The translations under genes were made by a program, and so were the position numbers. DNA of 64,000 bases, from assembly GCA_017551545.1 (NCBI GenBank), contig JAFZLJ010000119.1, forward strand, positions 19,690 to 83,689, read 5' to 3'. This DNA comes from Treponema sp. Lineage in GTDB: Bacteria; Spirochaetota; Spirochaetia; Treponematales; Treponemataceae. Positions 48,156 to 55,157 of the stretch are shown piece by piece. The number at the start of each line of letters is the position of its first letter. Position 1 is the first letter of the stretch. Below the pieces are notes generated by a model. It saw only the letters and a program-made list of their open reading frames with translations. It ran no database searches and was not told where the DNA came from.

Positions 48156-48932
48156 ATGAAGAACAAGAAGAACAATGAGCTTGCAGTTTGCGGATTTGCT
48201 GCTGTAAAAAAGCTTGAAAAAAATCATCCGGAAAAAATTACTCGTTTGTATTTTACAGAAGAGGTTGCTCCAAAGTTTGGAGGCCTGTGCAAAAAGCTTG
48301 CAAAGAATCATGGAATATATAATCAAAAGCCTGCAGAAGAATTACAGAAGCTGTGCGGCTCCGTTCACCATCAGGGTGTAGTAGCTATGATTCAGGCTCC
48401 TGAAATTACACCGCTTGATTCAGACATAACAGACAGCTGGATTGCAAACGGTGAAAATGCAGTTCTTCTTGATCGTATTGGTAACGCAAATAATTTTGGT
48501 GCTATTGTTCGAAGTGCTGCCTTTTTTGGAATAAAAAATATTATTATTCCACTTGATGAAGCACAAAGTTCAATTACTACAAGCAGCTACCGTGTTGCAG
48601 AAGGCGGCATGGAATATGTAAATATTTACAGTGTAAAGTCATCAGAAAGGCTTTTAGAAGCGTTGTCCCAAAAAGTACTACGCGTTGGAACAGCTTTAGA
48701 GGCCAAAAAACCTGTAAGTTTCCTTCGAGAATATAAAAAATCAGGGCAGAAAAAGCCTTTGCTCGTTATTTTAGGCAATGAAGAAGAGGGAATCAGCGAG
48801 CAGATAAAGAAAAACTGCGATGAGCTTGTAATAATTCCGTGGGCAGGAATGGAAAACGGTGTTACCCAGAGCGTAATTGATAGTTTAAATGTTGCACAGG
48901 CTGCAAGCATAATTTTTTATGAAATGGCGTAA
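48156..48932 (+). CDS. TrmH/SpoU family RNA 2'-O-methyltransferase
   Basis: This 258-residue protein has an N-terminal substrate-binding domain (~1-90, NELAVCGFAAVKKLEK) and a SPOUT knot domain. The knot shows motif 1 LLDRIGNANNFGAIVRSAAFFGI (~110-132, Asn and Arg), motif 2 LLVILGNEEEGIS (~209-221) and motif 3 IPWAGMENGVTQSVIDSLNVAQAASIIFYEMA. The usual motif 3 ends NVSVAxxI; here SLNVAQAASI is a fair match. It 2'-O-methylates rRNA or tRNA; the site is unknown. It overlaps the next gene by 14 nt. Confidence 0.9.
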   Translation: MKNKKNNELAVCGFAAVKKLEKNHPEKITRLYFTEEVAPKFGGLCKKLAKNHGIYNQKPAEELQKLCGSVHHQGVVAMIQAPEITPLDSDITDSWIANGENAVLLDRIGNANNFGAIVRSAAFFGIKNIIIPLDEAQSSITTSSYRVAEGGMEYVNIYSVKSSERLLEALSQKVLRVGTALEAKKPVSFLREYKKSGQKKPLLVILGNEEEGISEQIKKNCDELVIIPWAGMENGVTQSVIDSLNVAQAASIIFYEMA

Positions 48933-50391
48933 GTTATCTTTAATCCTTATTTTCTCTTTTATTCTGGGGCAGGTATGTATATCTGCACAAAATCAACATC
49001 CGTCATTTGAACCTGTTTTTGACCCGCTTGAAGTTTTTAAGCCTGCGTCTATTGGTCCTGCTGTTCTTTCTGCAGATCAGATTTTTGAACTAGCATTAAG
49101 ATATTCCGAATGTGAACCTGGTTCTGGAAGATGGGCAGCTTGTATAAAAAGATTTGAAGATATTAAAAAAGAAGTAACTTCTGCAAAATATAAGGCAATG
49201 GATGCAGAAACCCGCGGAAGGGCAGTGCTTAAATTTTTATATAGGGATTTTCTTAAAACCTACAGCTTTAATCAGACAAGAATAGATATTGCGCTTGAAA
49301 CAGGAATGTATAATTGTGTTTCTTCCGGATTGCTTTACATGGTTGCGGCAAAGGCAGCGGGCCTTACAGTATGCGGTCAGAGAACTACAGAGCATGCTTT
49401 TTGTTCTGTTTATGTTCCGAATAAAATTGATGTTGAAACAACTAATCCGTATGGTTTTAATCCTGGTAGTAAAGAAGCAATTGAAAATGAAGATAAGATA
49501 GAACGATATTATGTTGTTCCAAAAAAATATTATTCAAACCGGCAGGAAGTAACCGATGTTGTTTTTGCAGGCCTTATTGCAAGTAACGTCTGCGCTTTAT
49601 ATATAGACAAAGAGGATTACATGAATGCGGTTCCACTTGGAGCAGCACGCTATGAAGCTATCAAACTAGAAAACAATAAGACAAAAGCAATTACAGATGC
49701 ACGCCGTGACCTTGATATACTCGCCACAAATTATTTAAATACAATGCCTGAAGTTGCAGAAGAATTTGCCGGAATGGTTGACTGGTATATTTCTTATATT
49801 GATCGCTGGGGCATGACAGATTACTGCCAGAAGAATCTTGATAACGCCTGCTATAATCTTCTTGTTTTGTGTTTTAATGAAATGAATTATGAACTGGCGC
49901 TGGAGTCATACGAAAAAGCAAAAACATATATTTCCCAGAAGCAGATTTCAAAGCTCACAGACATCCTTACAGACATTCTTGTTTCTTCTAACATAGAAGG
50001 GCTTTCTGCCGAAGAACAGATTCAGACAATTGAAGTACTGCTGGCCGACCATGATTTAGAGTCTGCCCAGGAAAAAAGAGTTCTTGTATATCTTGAAAAT
50101 GCATGGCTTACTATTTTGAATGAATGCATGCTCGAACGAAGCTATGGAACAGGTTACCAGAAATCATGCGAAGCTCTTGAACGCCTACCACAAAGCACCA
50201 AAATTAAAAAAATGCAGAAATCCTTTTATGATAACTGCATTGCAATAATCCACAACAACTTTGCAGACCAGGCAAATGCTAAGCGCTTTGAGCAGGCACG
50301 TCAGGTCTTAGAAGCAGGCATGCAGGTCTTTCCAAATGATAAAACTTTAAATGCAGATATGGCAACATTAAATAAAATGCAGAAAAACTAA
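48919..50391 (+). CDS. Exported transglutaminase-like protein with TPR-type helices
   Basis: This 490-residue protein has a signal peptide (MKWRKLSLILIFSFILGQVCISA). Residues ~55-180 resemble a transglutaminase-like fold: GMYNCVSSGLLYMVAAKAAG with Cys133, TTEHAFCSVYV with His159, and IDVETTNPYG with Asp171 form a plausible Cys-His-Asp triad. The remaining ~300 residues are helical, TPR-like (ALESYEKAKTYI, KSCEALERLP). The family cleaves or crosslinks peptides, but the substrate here is unknown. It overlaps trmH by 14 nt, an odd pairing, and needs coupled translation. Confidence 0.8.
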   Translation: MKWRKLSLILIFSFILGQVCISAQNQHPSFEPVFDPLEVFKPASIGPAVLSADQIFELALRYSECEPGSGRWAACIKRFEDIKKEVTSAKYKAMDAETRGRAVLKFLYRDFLKTYSFNQTRIDIALETGMYNCVSSGLLYMVAAKAAGLTVCGQRTTEHAFCSVYVPNKIDVETTNPYGFNPGSKEAIENEDKIERYYVVPKKYYSNRQEVTDVVFAGLIASNVCALYIDKEDYMNAVPLGAARYEAIKLENNKTKAITDARRDLDILATNYLNTMPEVAEEFAGMVDWYISYIDRWGMTDYCQKNLDNACYNLLVLCFNEMNYELALESYEKAKTYISQKQISKLTDILTDILVSSNIEGLSAEEQIQTIEVLLADHDLESAQEKRVLVYLENAWLTILNECMLERSYGTGYQKSCEALERLPQSTKIKKMQKSFYDNCIAIIHNNFADQANAKRFEQARQVLEAGMQVFPNDKTLNADMATLNKMQKN

Positions 50392-50424
50392 GAAGGAAAA
50401 AACATATTGCAAATTGCGATGAGA

Positions 50425-50466
50425 TGTACAAAAAAACTTGCTTTTTCAGTTGTACAATAGTACGAT
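50425..50466 (+). promoter_or_regulatory. Promoter and TGTACA repeats upstream of the toxin-antitoxin pair
   Basis: TTGCTT (50438-50443), a 17-bp spacer and TACGAT (50461-50466) precede the toxin ATG by 6 nt. GTAC cores recur at 50426-50429, 50452-50455 (within palindrome TTGTACAA) and 50460-50463, a likely operator for autoregulation. Confidence 0.5.
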
Positions 50467-50472
50467 AACAAT

Positions 50473-50862
50473 ATGAAAGATATAGTAATTGATGCCTCTT
50501 GTATTCTTGAGTTTTTACTGAATCAAGAGGCAAAGAATCTAGTTGTTCAAAAGGTTGGATCTTCTCAATTGGTTGCTCCTCAATGCCTGCCCTATGAGGT
50601 TGGAAATGCTGTAAGTAAGCTCATAAAGAGAAAATTAATTTCTATTGTTGATGGTGTAGCTGTTTATCATGAATTTGCCCGCATTCCGCTTAGGCTTATA
50701 GAACCTGATATTCCGGAGGCAATTGTAATAGCAGGAAACACAGCTTCCTATGCTTACGATTCTTATTATATCTCTGTTGCAAAGCGCCTTAATATGCCGC
50801 TTTTTACTCTTGATGATAAAATGAAAGAAAACGCCGGTTCGCAGGGGGTTGTATGCTTGTAA
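50473..50862 (+). CDS. PIN domain toxin (VapC-like)
   Basis: This 129-residue protein has the PIN layout: the first acidic residue in IVIDASCILEFLL (Asp7), the Glu in CLPYEVGNAVSKLIKR (~41), and the later acids in TASYAYDSYYISVAKRLNMPLFTLDDKM. Such toxins are Mg2+-dependent RNases that cut tRNA or rRNA. The promoter ends 6 nt before the ATG, so it is probably leaderless. It comes before the antitoxin, the reverse of the usual order. The last 10 nt overlap the antitoxin gene. Confidence 0.85.
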   Translation: MKDIVIDASCILEFLLNQEAKNLVVQKVGSSQLVAPQCLPYEVGNAVSKLIKRKLISIVDGVAVYHEFARIPLRLIEPDIPEAIVIAGNTASYAYDSYYISVAKRLNMPLFTLDDKMKENAGSQGVVCL

Positions 50863-51074
50863 TGACTTATTCTGATGCCAGACAAAACTTTGCATCGGTT
50901 CTTGATAAATCAGAATCGGACGGCGCTGTTCTTGTAAAACGCGCAGACGGCTCTTTATTTCGTATTTCTCCAGAACAAAAAGGGCAATCACCCTTTGAAG
51001 GAATAAAAACCCTTTTTGATTTACAACAAAATGACATTATGCAGGCTTTGAAAGAAAGTAGGGAAGAGAATTAA
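50853..51074 (+). CDS. Phd/YefM-type antitoxin
   Basis: This 73-residue protein starts MLVMTYSDARQNFASVLDKSESDGAVLVKRADGSLFRISPEQ, the fold of Phd/YefM DNA-binding antitoxins. The C-terminal ~25 residues (FEGIKTLFDLQQNDIMQALKES) would wrap the toxin. GGGGG lies 5 nt before the ATG; a second ATG at 50862, overlapping the toxin stop, is also possible. It probably also represses the operon through the TGTACA sites upstream. Confidence 0.82.
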   Translation: MLVMTYSDARQNFASVLDKSESDGAVLVKRADGSLFRISPEQKGQSPFEGIKTLFDLQQNDIMQALKESREEN

Positions 51075-51075
51075 A

Positions 51076-51639
51076 TTAGAATATTATTAGAGATACTTCA
51101 TTATAAGGATTACATCTTGCCAGCGTAGCCGAAGTGATTTTTGCGGATTTTGGAAGAGGGAAGCTGTTTACTGTTTCAAAGCCTTTTTCAAATTGTTGAT
51201 GGTCAAGCTTTACTGCAAGGGCGATATGTGGTACCCAGTTTTCAGGCAGATAGTTGCGATTGTCACCGGCTTCAAAGTGAGGCAGGAACAGCTGGTGCAG
51301 GTCGCGGTTTAGTTTCATAAGTGATTCATCGCGCTTTACACTTAAAAAGATAACTTTGTCTGCAAAGTTATCCGGACCGTTGAAGTTCAGTGCGAGGTTT
51401 GTACCCTTCGACTTAAGACTTTCTGCAAACTCACAAAACAGTTTTTCCATTTCGCCGGCTTTTTCTTCTTCTGCATGAAACAACCCTAGAGAAAGATGTG
51501 GTGGCACAGAATTGTCCAGCATATAGTTATTACCTGTTACAGCGGCAATATCTTTCATTGCTTCTAGAATTAATTCATTTGTATGAGAATCAAAATAGAG
51601 GGTTACTGCGTATGTGTCGTATAGAGGATTCTTAGGCAA
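51076..51639 (-). CDS. 2H phosphoesterase (2'-5' RNA ligase-like) superfamily protein
   Basis: This 187-residue protein has the two-fold 2H fold with motifs PPHLSLGLF (~46-54) and VPHIALAVK (~135-143). The first matches HxS/T; the second has Ala in place of Ser/Thr, so one half of the active site is weakened. Family members hydrolyse cyclic or 2'-5' phosphodiesters. It starts directly after the pheT stop on the same strand and was probably cotranscribed with pheT. Confidence 0.8.
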   Translation of the reverse strand: MPKNPLYDTYAVTLYFDSHTNELILEAMKDIAAVTGNNYMLDNSVPPHLSLGLFHAEEEKAGEMEKLFCEFAESLKSKGTNLALNFNGPDNFADKVIFLSVKRDESLMKLNRDLHQLFLPHFEAGDNRNYLPENWVPHIALAVKLDHQQFEKGFETVNSFPLPKSAKITSATLARCNPYNEVSLIIF

Positions 51640-53373
51640 CTATATCAACTCTTCAAGATCAAGCTCACCGGCTACACAAGGAGTTGTGATTCCCCAGTTT
51701 TCCAAAACCTGTGGATGGAGTTCACCAAATACACCGGCCTGCTTTCCGTTTACCATAAGTGCTGCCTGACGTCCTGGAATAAAGCGTGGGTCTTCACTTT
51801 CTACAACAGTGTATTCATGGTCGAGGAAGTATACTAAGCTTGAAACTTCGCTGGCCAATGTGTTGAAGTTTGCGTTTGCAGCTGCTGTTAAGAAGCCTAA
51901 GTGCTGGCGTGTGATTGTACCAGTGTTTTCGTCTTCTTTGAGGTATGCAACCTTACCGATTTCGAAAATCTTATGTGGATACATTGCGTTGGCACTTCCT
52001 GCTTCGGCACGGCAAAGAGAAGAAAGGATTTCCGGGCGGATAAACTGGTAGTTTTCGCTCATTGGGTTTGCAATTTCGATTACTTTTGAGCCGTCAATGA
52101 GCATATTATCTACGTAGTCCTTTTTAGAACCAACATAATTGAAGATCATTTCCTGATATCCAAGACCAACCATCAAAGTTTTTGCCTTGCGGCTGAACTC
52201 TGTAAGTGGGAGCAAACGTCCTACAGTAAAATCCTGTGGAGTTCTTGGCTCGAATGCGCTTACATTGCAGCCAATCATTACGTCTTCAATAATATCTACT
52301 TCGTGAAGGAAGTCGTTGCGGTATGGGGCTGGGCTTAATGTAATGGTGTAGTCTTCGCGCCCTTCGACAGGCTCAGGGACCACAGATATTGTGTTTCCCA
52401 TTCTGATGAGGGCATCTTTTACTTTCTCAATATCAAAGTCGCTTCCAAGAAGCTTGTTTACAGCACCAAGTGTTGTCTTTGTTGTAGGCTGGAAGTAGTA
52501 AGGAACCATTATGTCTTTACCAAGGCCTGTGTCATAAGGATGCTTTACAAGAATAGGTTTGATTTCATAACCCTGATCTGCAAAGTCGCATGCAACAATG
52601 TTTGCAGACAAAATCAGATTTTCAATATTGTCACCTGTAAGCTCAACCATAAGGTCTTTGTCGCCAACCTGAACGGCACCAAGTGTAGCAGAGTTGATGA
52701 TTGGAGCCATAGAAAGAACTTCATCTTTAGCATCGCTCAAAAGAGGGAACTTTTTCATGTCCTGCAAAATCCAGCCGAAGTCTTTTCCCTTTGGATGATC
52801 TGTAAGGATCTGGCGGCAGGTCATCGGAGCATCACACTGAAGTGGTACGAATGAAGTTTTGTCCGGGTCAACTGCATGATATTTTACAGGGAACTTAATC
52901 TGGTCAATGCGGTAAACACCCATAGAAATAGATTTTCGTTTGCGTCCAAAGTTCCAGGCCAGCTTTTCCTGTGTCTGGATAATATCCTTGAGCATTGGGT
53001 CATCAATTGCCTTACCTGTAATCATAAAGGCAACCATGTAAGGACGAATATCCTTAAGCTCAGGGTCAACTTCTACAATACGCTCACCGTAATCGTTGTT
53101 TCCGTGATTGCTCATGAGCTTCATATAGTCAACAGTTTTTCCGCCTTCGTGAAGTTTAATCTGGCGTGCGACACCATTTGTAGACCAAAGGTCTGGGCGG
53201 TTTGTATCATTCAATTCAATTTTTACAACGCGTTCATCTTCGCTCTGGCTCATATCTGGCTTTTCATCAAGCTCGGCCTTAGCGCATGGAAGCAAATCTT
53301 CCAGAACATCATAAGTATATTTTTTTCCAATAGCTTCAAAAAACAGTTTTTCGTTACATTCGATTTTTGGCAT
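51640..53373 (-). CDS. pheT: Phenylalanine-tRNA ligase beta subunit, archaeal/spirochaete short type
   Basis: This 577-residue protein is clearly shorter than the ~800-residue bacterial PheT. It opens MPKIECNEKLFFEAIGKKYTYDVLEDLLPCAKAELDE, as in archaeal-type beta subunits. It has the B3/B4 editing domain (EYNDTNRPDLW-like ELNDTNRPDLWST), B5 and the catalytic-like core (MIGCNVSAFEPRTPQ, NPMSENYQFIRPEILSSL). PheS is not in the window. A family C repeat is inserted at ~331-339 (VPEPVEG). I chose the ATG at 53373 (AGGA 11 nt upstream); the longer frame to 53442 lacks support. A -10 lies upstream at 53410-53415. Confidence 0.95.
   Translation of the reverse strand: MPKIECNEKLFFEAIGKKYTYDVLEDLLPCAKAELDEKPDMSQSEDERVVKIELNDTNRPDLWSTNGVARQIKLHEGGKTVDYMKLMSNHGNNDYGERIVEVDPELKDIRPYMVAFMITGKAIDDPMLKDIIQTQEKLAWNFGRKRKSISMGVYRIDQIKFPVKYHAVDPDKTSFVPLQCDAPMTCRQILTDHPKGKDFGWILQDMKKFPLLSDAKDEVLSMAPIINSATLGAVQVGDKDLMVELTGDNIENLILSANIVACDFADQGYEIKPILVKHPYDTGLGKDIMVPYYFQPTTKTTLGAVNKLLGSDFDIEKVKDALIRMGNTISVVPEPVEGREDYTITLSPAPYRNDFLHEVDIIEDVMIGCNVSAFEPRTPQDFTVGRLLPLTEFSRKAKTLMVGLGYQEMIFNYVGSKKDYVDNMLIDGSKVIEIANPMSENYQFIRPEILSSLCRAEAGSANAMYPHKIFEIGKVAYLKEDENTGTITRQHLGFLTAAANANFNTLASEVSSLVYFLDHEYTVVESEDPRFIPGRQAALMVNGKQAGVFGELHPQVLENWGITTPCVAGELDLEELI
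52358..52382. repeat. Family C repeat inside pheT
   Basis: It reads gcgcccttcgacaggctcag and continues ggacc. On the coding (minus) strand it reads VPEPVEG. Confidence 0.9.
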
Positions 53374-53409
53374 TTTGACAAATTTCCTTTGAATAAGTTT
53401 GAATATCCT

Positions 53410-53415
53410 ATTATA
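53410..53415 (-). promoter_or_regulatory. -10 box upstream of pheT
   Basis: TATAAT on the minus strand, 36 nt before the ATG at 53373; the Shine-Dalgarno AAGGAAA follows. Confidence 0.5.
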
Positions 53416-53451
53416 GAAGTTTTTTTTATTTAAAACAATCAATATCAGTGC

Positions 53452-53457
53452 TATAAT
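53452..53457 (+). promoter_or_regulatory. -10 box upstream of the small lipoprotein gene
   Basis: TATAAT, then a ~12-nt leader with Shine-Dalgarno CGAGG before the ATG at 53477. Confidence 0.5.
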
Positions 53458-53476
53458 TGAAAAACGAGGTAATTAT

Positions 53477-53974
53477 ATGCTTAAGAAAAATCTTTTGAAA
53501 ATCACAATGCTTACTTTATTTGTTTGTTTTCTGGCAAGTTGTGCAAGTACAGGCAAACCGGAAAAAATCAAAAATGACCCTTCTGTGGACAAGGTGATTT
53601 TTGAATCAGAAGATCCGAAAGGCTTTAAGCTTACAACATCTATTACAGAATGGCCAAGTCTTCAATTTGGTTCTGTAGATCTTGAAGGCTACAAATACTT
53701 AAATATTGAGTTGTATTCTCCAAACTGCGTAGATGGTTATATCAGCATTGACAGCTGGGGCGAAGAAAAAATGGTTGCTCAATTTATAGGCCCTGTACCT
53801 GCTGAACCAATACTTTTCCAGGCGCTTATGAATGACAATACTCTGAGTTTTATTTGTATAGCTTCCGGCTTGTTCGACGGCGATATAAGAGTTGAAGGTG
53901 TTGACTGCTACATAAAGAAAGTATGGGCAACAAACACAAAAGCCGAATTCAACGGCAACGATTACGCTAACTAG
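53477..53974 (+). CDS. Small lipoprotein of unknown function
   Basis: This 165-residue protein has a lipoprotein signal (MLKKNLLKITMLTLFVCFLASC; lipobox LASC). The mature part is beta-rich (VIFESEDPKGFKLTTSI, YKYLNIELYSPNCVDGYISID) and resembles a small carbohydrate-binding-like jelly roll, though no family can be named. GAGG lies 9 nt before the ATG. Its tail overlaps the convergent regulator gene by 8 nt. Confidence 0.75.
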   Translation: MLKKNLLKITMLTLFVCFLASCASTGKPEKIKNDPSVDKVIFESEDPKGFKLTTSITEWPSLQFGSVDLEGYKYLNIELYSPNCVDGYISIDSWGEEKMVAQFIGPVPAEPILFQALMNDNTLSFICIASGLFDGDIRVEGVDCYIKKVWATNTKAEFNGNDYAN

Positions 53975-54701
53975 AGTGCTTCTTTTTGTATTCCATAGGT
54001 GAACACTTATAGAAGTCTTTAAACACCGCACTGAATTTGCTCTGGCTTTCGTATCCCACTTCTTGTGCAATTTGATTTATAGGAAGCTGGGATTGTACAA
54101 GAAGCTCAGCGGCTTTTTCCATGCGGTGTTCTTTTATGTGGGCGGCAAGGGAGTTTCCATAAACATCCTTGAAAACAGTTTTTAGCGTAGTAGGATTCAT
54201 TGCAAACTGTTTTGAAAGCTCTTCTATTGTAATTCGCTTAGAAAGATTTTGTGTAAGGTAGTCGTGCACCTTTTTAATTTTTCCAACCTGATTTTCCAAG
54301 TAATCTGAATTTTCATTTATTTGTTCGTGGCGGTTGTCAAAATCCGGACAGTTGATGGACATAAGCTTTTCTATAATTGAATGAAGTGCCTGACTTTTTG
54401 CACCTGTCGAAACTGTATAAAAAACTTCCCGTTCATCGCGGTAACTTTCTATAAGGCCGGCTTCACGCAGGATTTTAAGATGATGTGAAACTGCAGGATT
54501 TGTCATTTTAAGAATCTGGGCAATATTAATTACACATTCCTTGGAATGGCAGAGCAGCCAGAATATTTTCAATCGTGTCGGGTCTGCAAGCAGGGCAAAA
54601 ATATCTGCAACAGTGCCAAAATCGTTCTGGCGGCTTATCTGATTCTTCAAAAAATCAACCTTAAAGTATTCTTTGTGATTATGTATGTGTTTTGTTTCCA
54701 T
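53967..54701 (-). CDS. Regulator with N-terminal ArsR and C-terminal AraC DNA-binding domains
   Basis: This 244-residue protein has two DNA-binding domains. Residues ~28-105 are an ArsR-type winged helix (FALLADPTRLKIFWLLCHSKECVINIAQILKMTNPAVSHHLKILREAGLIESYRD). Residues ~145-244 are a full AraC-type double helix-turn-helix (ITIEELSKQFAMNPTTLKTVFKDVYG, and INQIAQEVGYESQSKFSAVFKDFYKCSPMEY). The N-terminus is His-rich (HIHNHKEY) and Cys69-region ECV could bind metal. It is divergent from the efflux ATPase operon, whose promoter overlaps a palindrome. I chose the ATG at 54701 since GGAGG lies 5 nt upstream. It probably senses Zn or Cd. Confidence 0.9.
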   Translation of the reverse strand: METKHIHNHKEYFKVDFLKNQISRQNDFGTVADIFALLADPTRLKIFWLLCHSKECVINIAQILKMTNPAVSHHLKILREAGLIESYRDEREVFYTVSTGAKSQALHSIIEKLMSINCPDFDNRHEQINENSDYLENQVGKIKKVHDYLTQNLSKRITIEELSKQFAMNPTTLKTVFKDVYGNSLAAHIKEHRMEKAAELLVQSQLPINQIAQEVGYESQSKFSAVFKDFYKCSPMEYKKKHSS

Positions 54702-54778
54702 TTTTGCCTCCACACAGCCTGATTTTTTGCCAAAAAGACATTTTTTTAGTCCAAAAAGAAATACTTTTGGTAAAAAAC

Positions 54779-54834
54779 TTGTGAATTTACGCTTCTAATT
54801 ATATAGTATTCTTAGGATTAAACAAGCGTTTAAT
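54779..54834 (+). promoter_or_regulatory. Promoter with operator of the metal efflux operon
   Basis: TTGTGA (54779-54784), a 17-bp spacer and TATAGT (54802-54807). A perfect 7-bp palindrome (ATTAAAC-AAGC-GTTTAAT, 54817-54834) lies where the transcript starts, a good position for repression by the ArsR domain of the divergent regulator. Confidence 0.65.
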
Positions 54835-54847
54835 TATTGATAAAAAC

Positions 54848-54927
54848 GTCATTGCGAGCGCAGCGTGGCAATCCACATATAAAAATGCATTGTAATACAT
54901 GGATTGCCGCGCTGCGCTCGCAATGAC
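54848..54927. repeat. Family B repeat (copy 4) in the leader of the metal efflux operon
   Basis: Inverted ~29-bp arms (gtcattgcgagcgcagcgtg... and ...cgctgcgctcgcaatgac) lie inside the untranslated leader, ahead of a GAGG Shine-Dalgarno. The hairpin would form in the mRNA. Confidence 0.88.
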
Positions 54928-54938
54928 GAGGGAGCAAT

Positions 54939-55157
54939 ATGAAAAAAACATACACAATAGAAGTAGACTGTGCAAACTGCGCTAACCTTATGGAAGAGGC
55001 AACTAAAAAGACAGAAGGTGTTGCCGGTGCTGTTGTAAACTTTATGACTCAGAAAATGGAAGTTGAGTTTGCAGACGGTGCAGACGAAAAAGCAGTAATG
55101 AAGGCAGTTTTGAAGGCCTGCAAAAAGGTTGAACCTGATTGCGAGATTGAATTATGA
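54939..55157 (+). CDS. Small heavy-metal-associated (HMA) domain protein
   Basis: This 72-residue protein has the HMA fold: MKKTYTIEVDCANCANLMEEA with the metal-binding Cys11-x-x-Cys14, then VAGAVVNFMTQKMEVEF. Two more Cys lie near the end (KACKKVEPDC). It could be a metallochaperone, or the metal-binding domain of the ATPase encoded as a separate gene, since that ATPase lacks an N-terminal HMA domain. GAGGGAG precedes it and its end overlaps the ATPase gene by 4 nt. Confidence 0.92.
   Translation: MKKTYTIEVDCANCANLMEEATKKTEGVAGAVVNFMTQKMEVEFADGADEKAVMKAVLKACKKVEPDCEIEL

Noticed and set aside
50853..51074. Antitoxin as a random overlap frame
   Set aside because: It has a strong Shine-Dalgarno and a Phd-like sequence (TYSDARQNFASVLD), so I kept it as a real gene.
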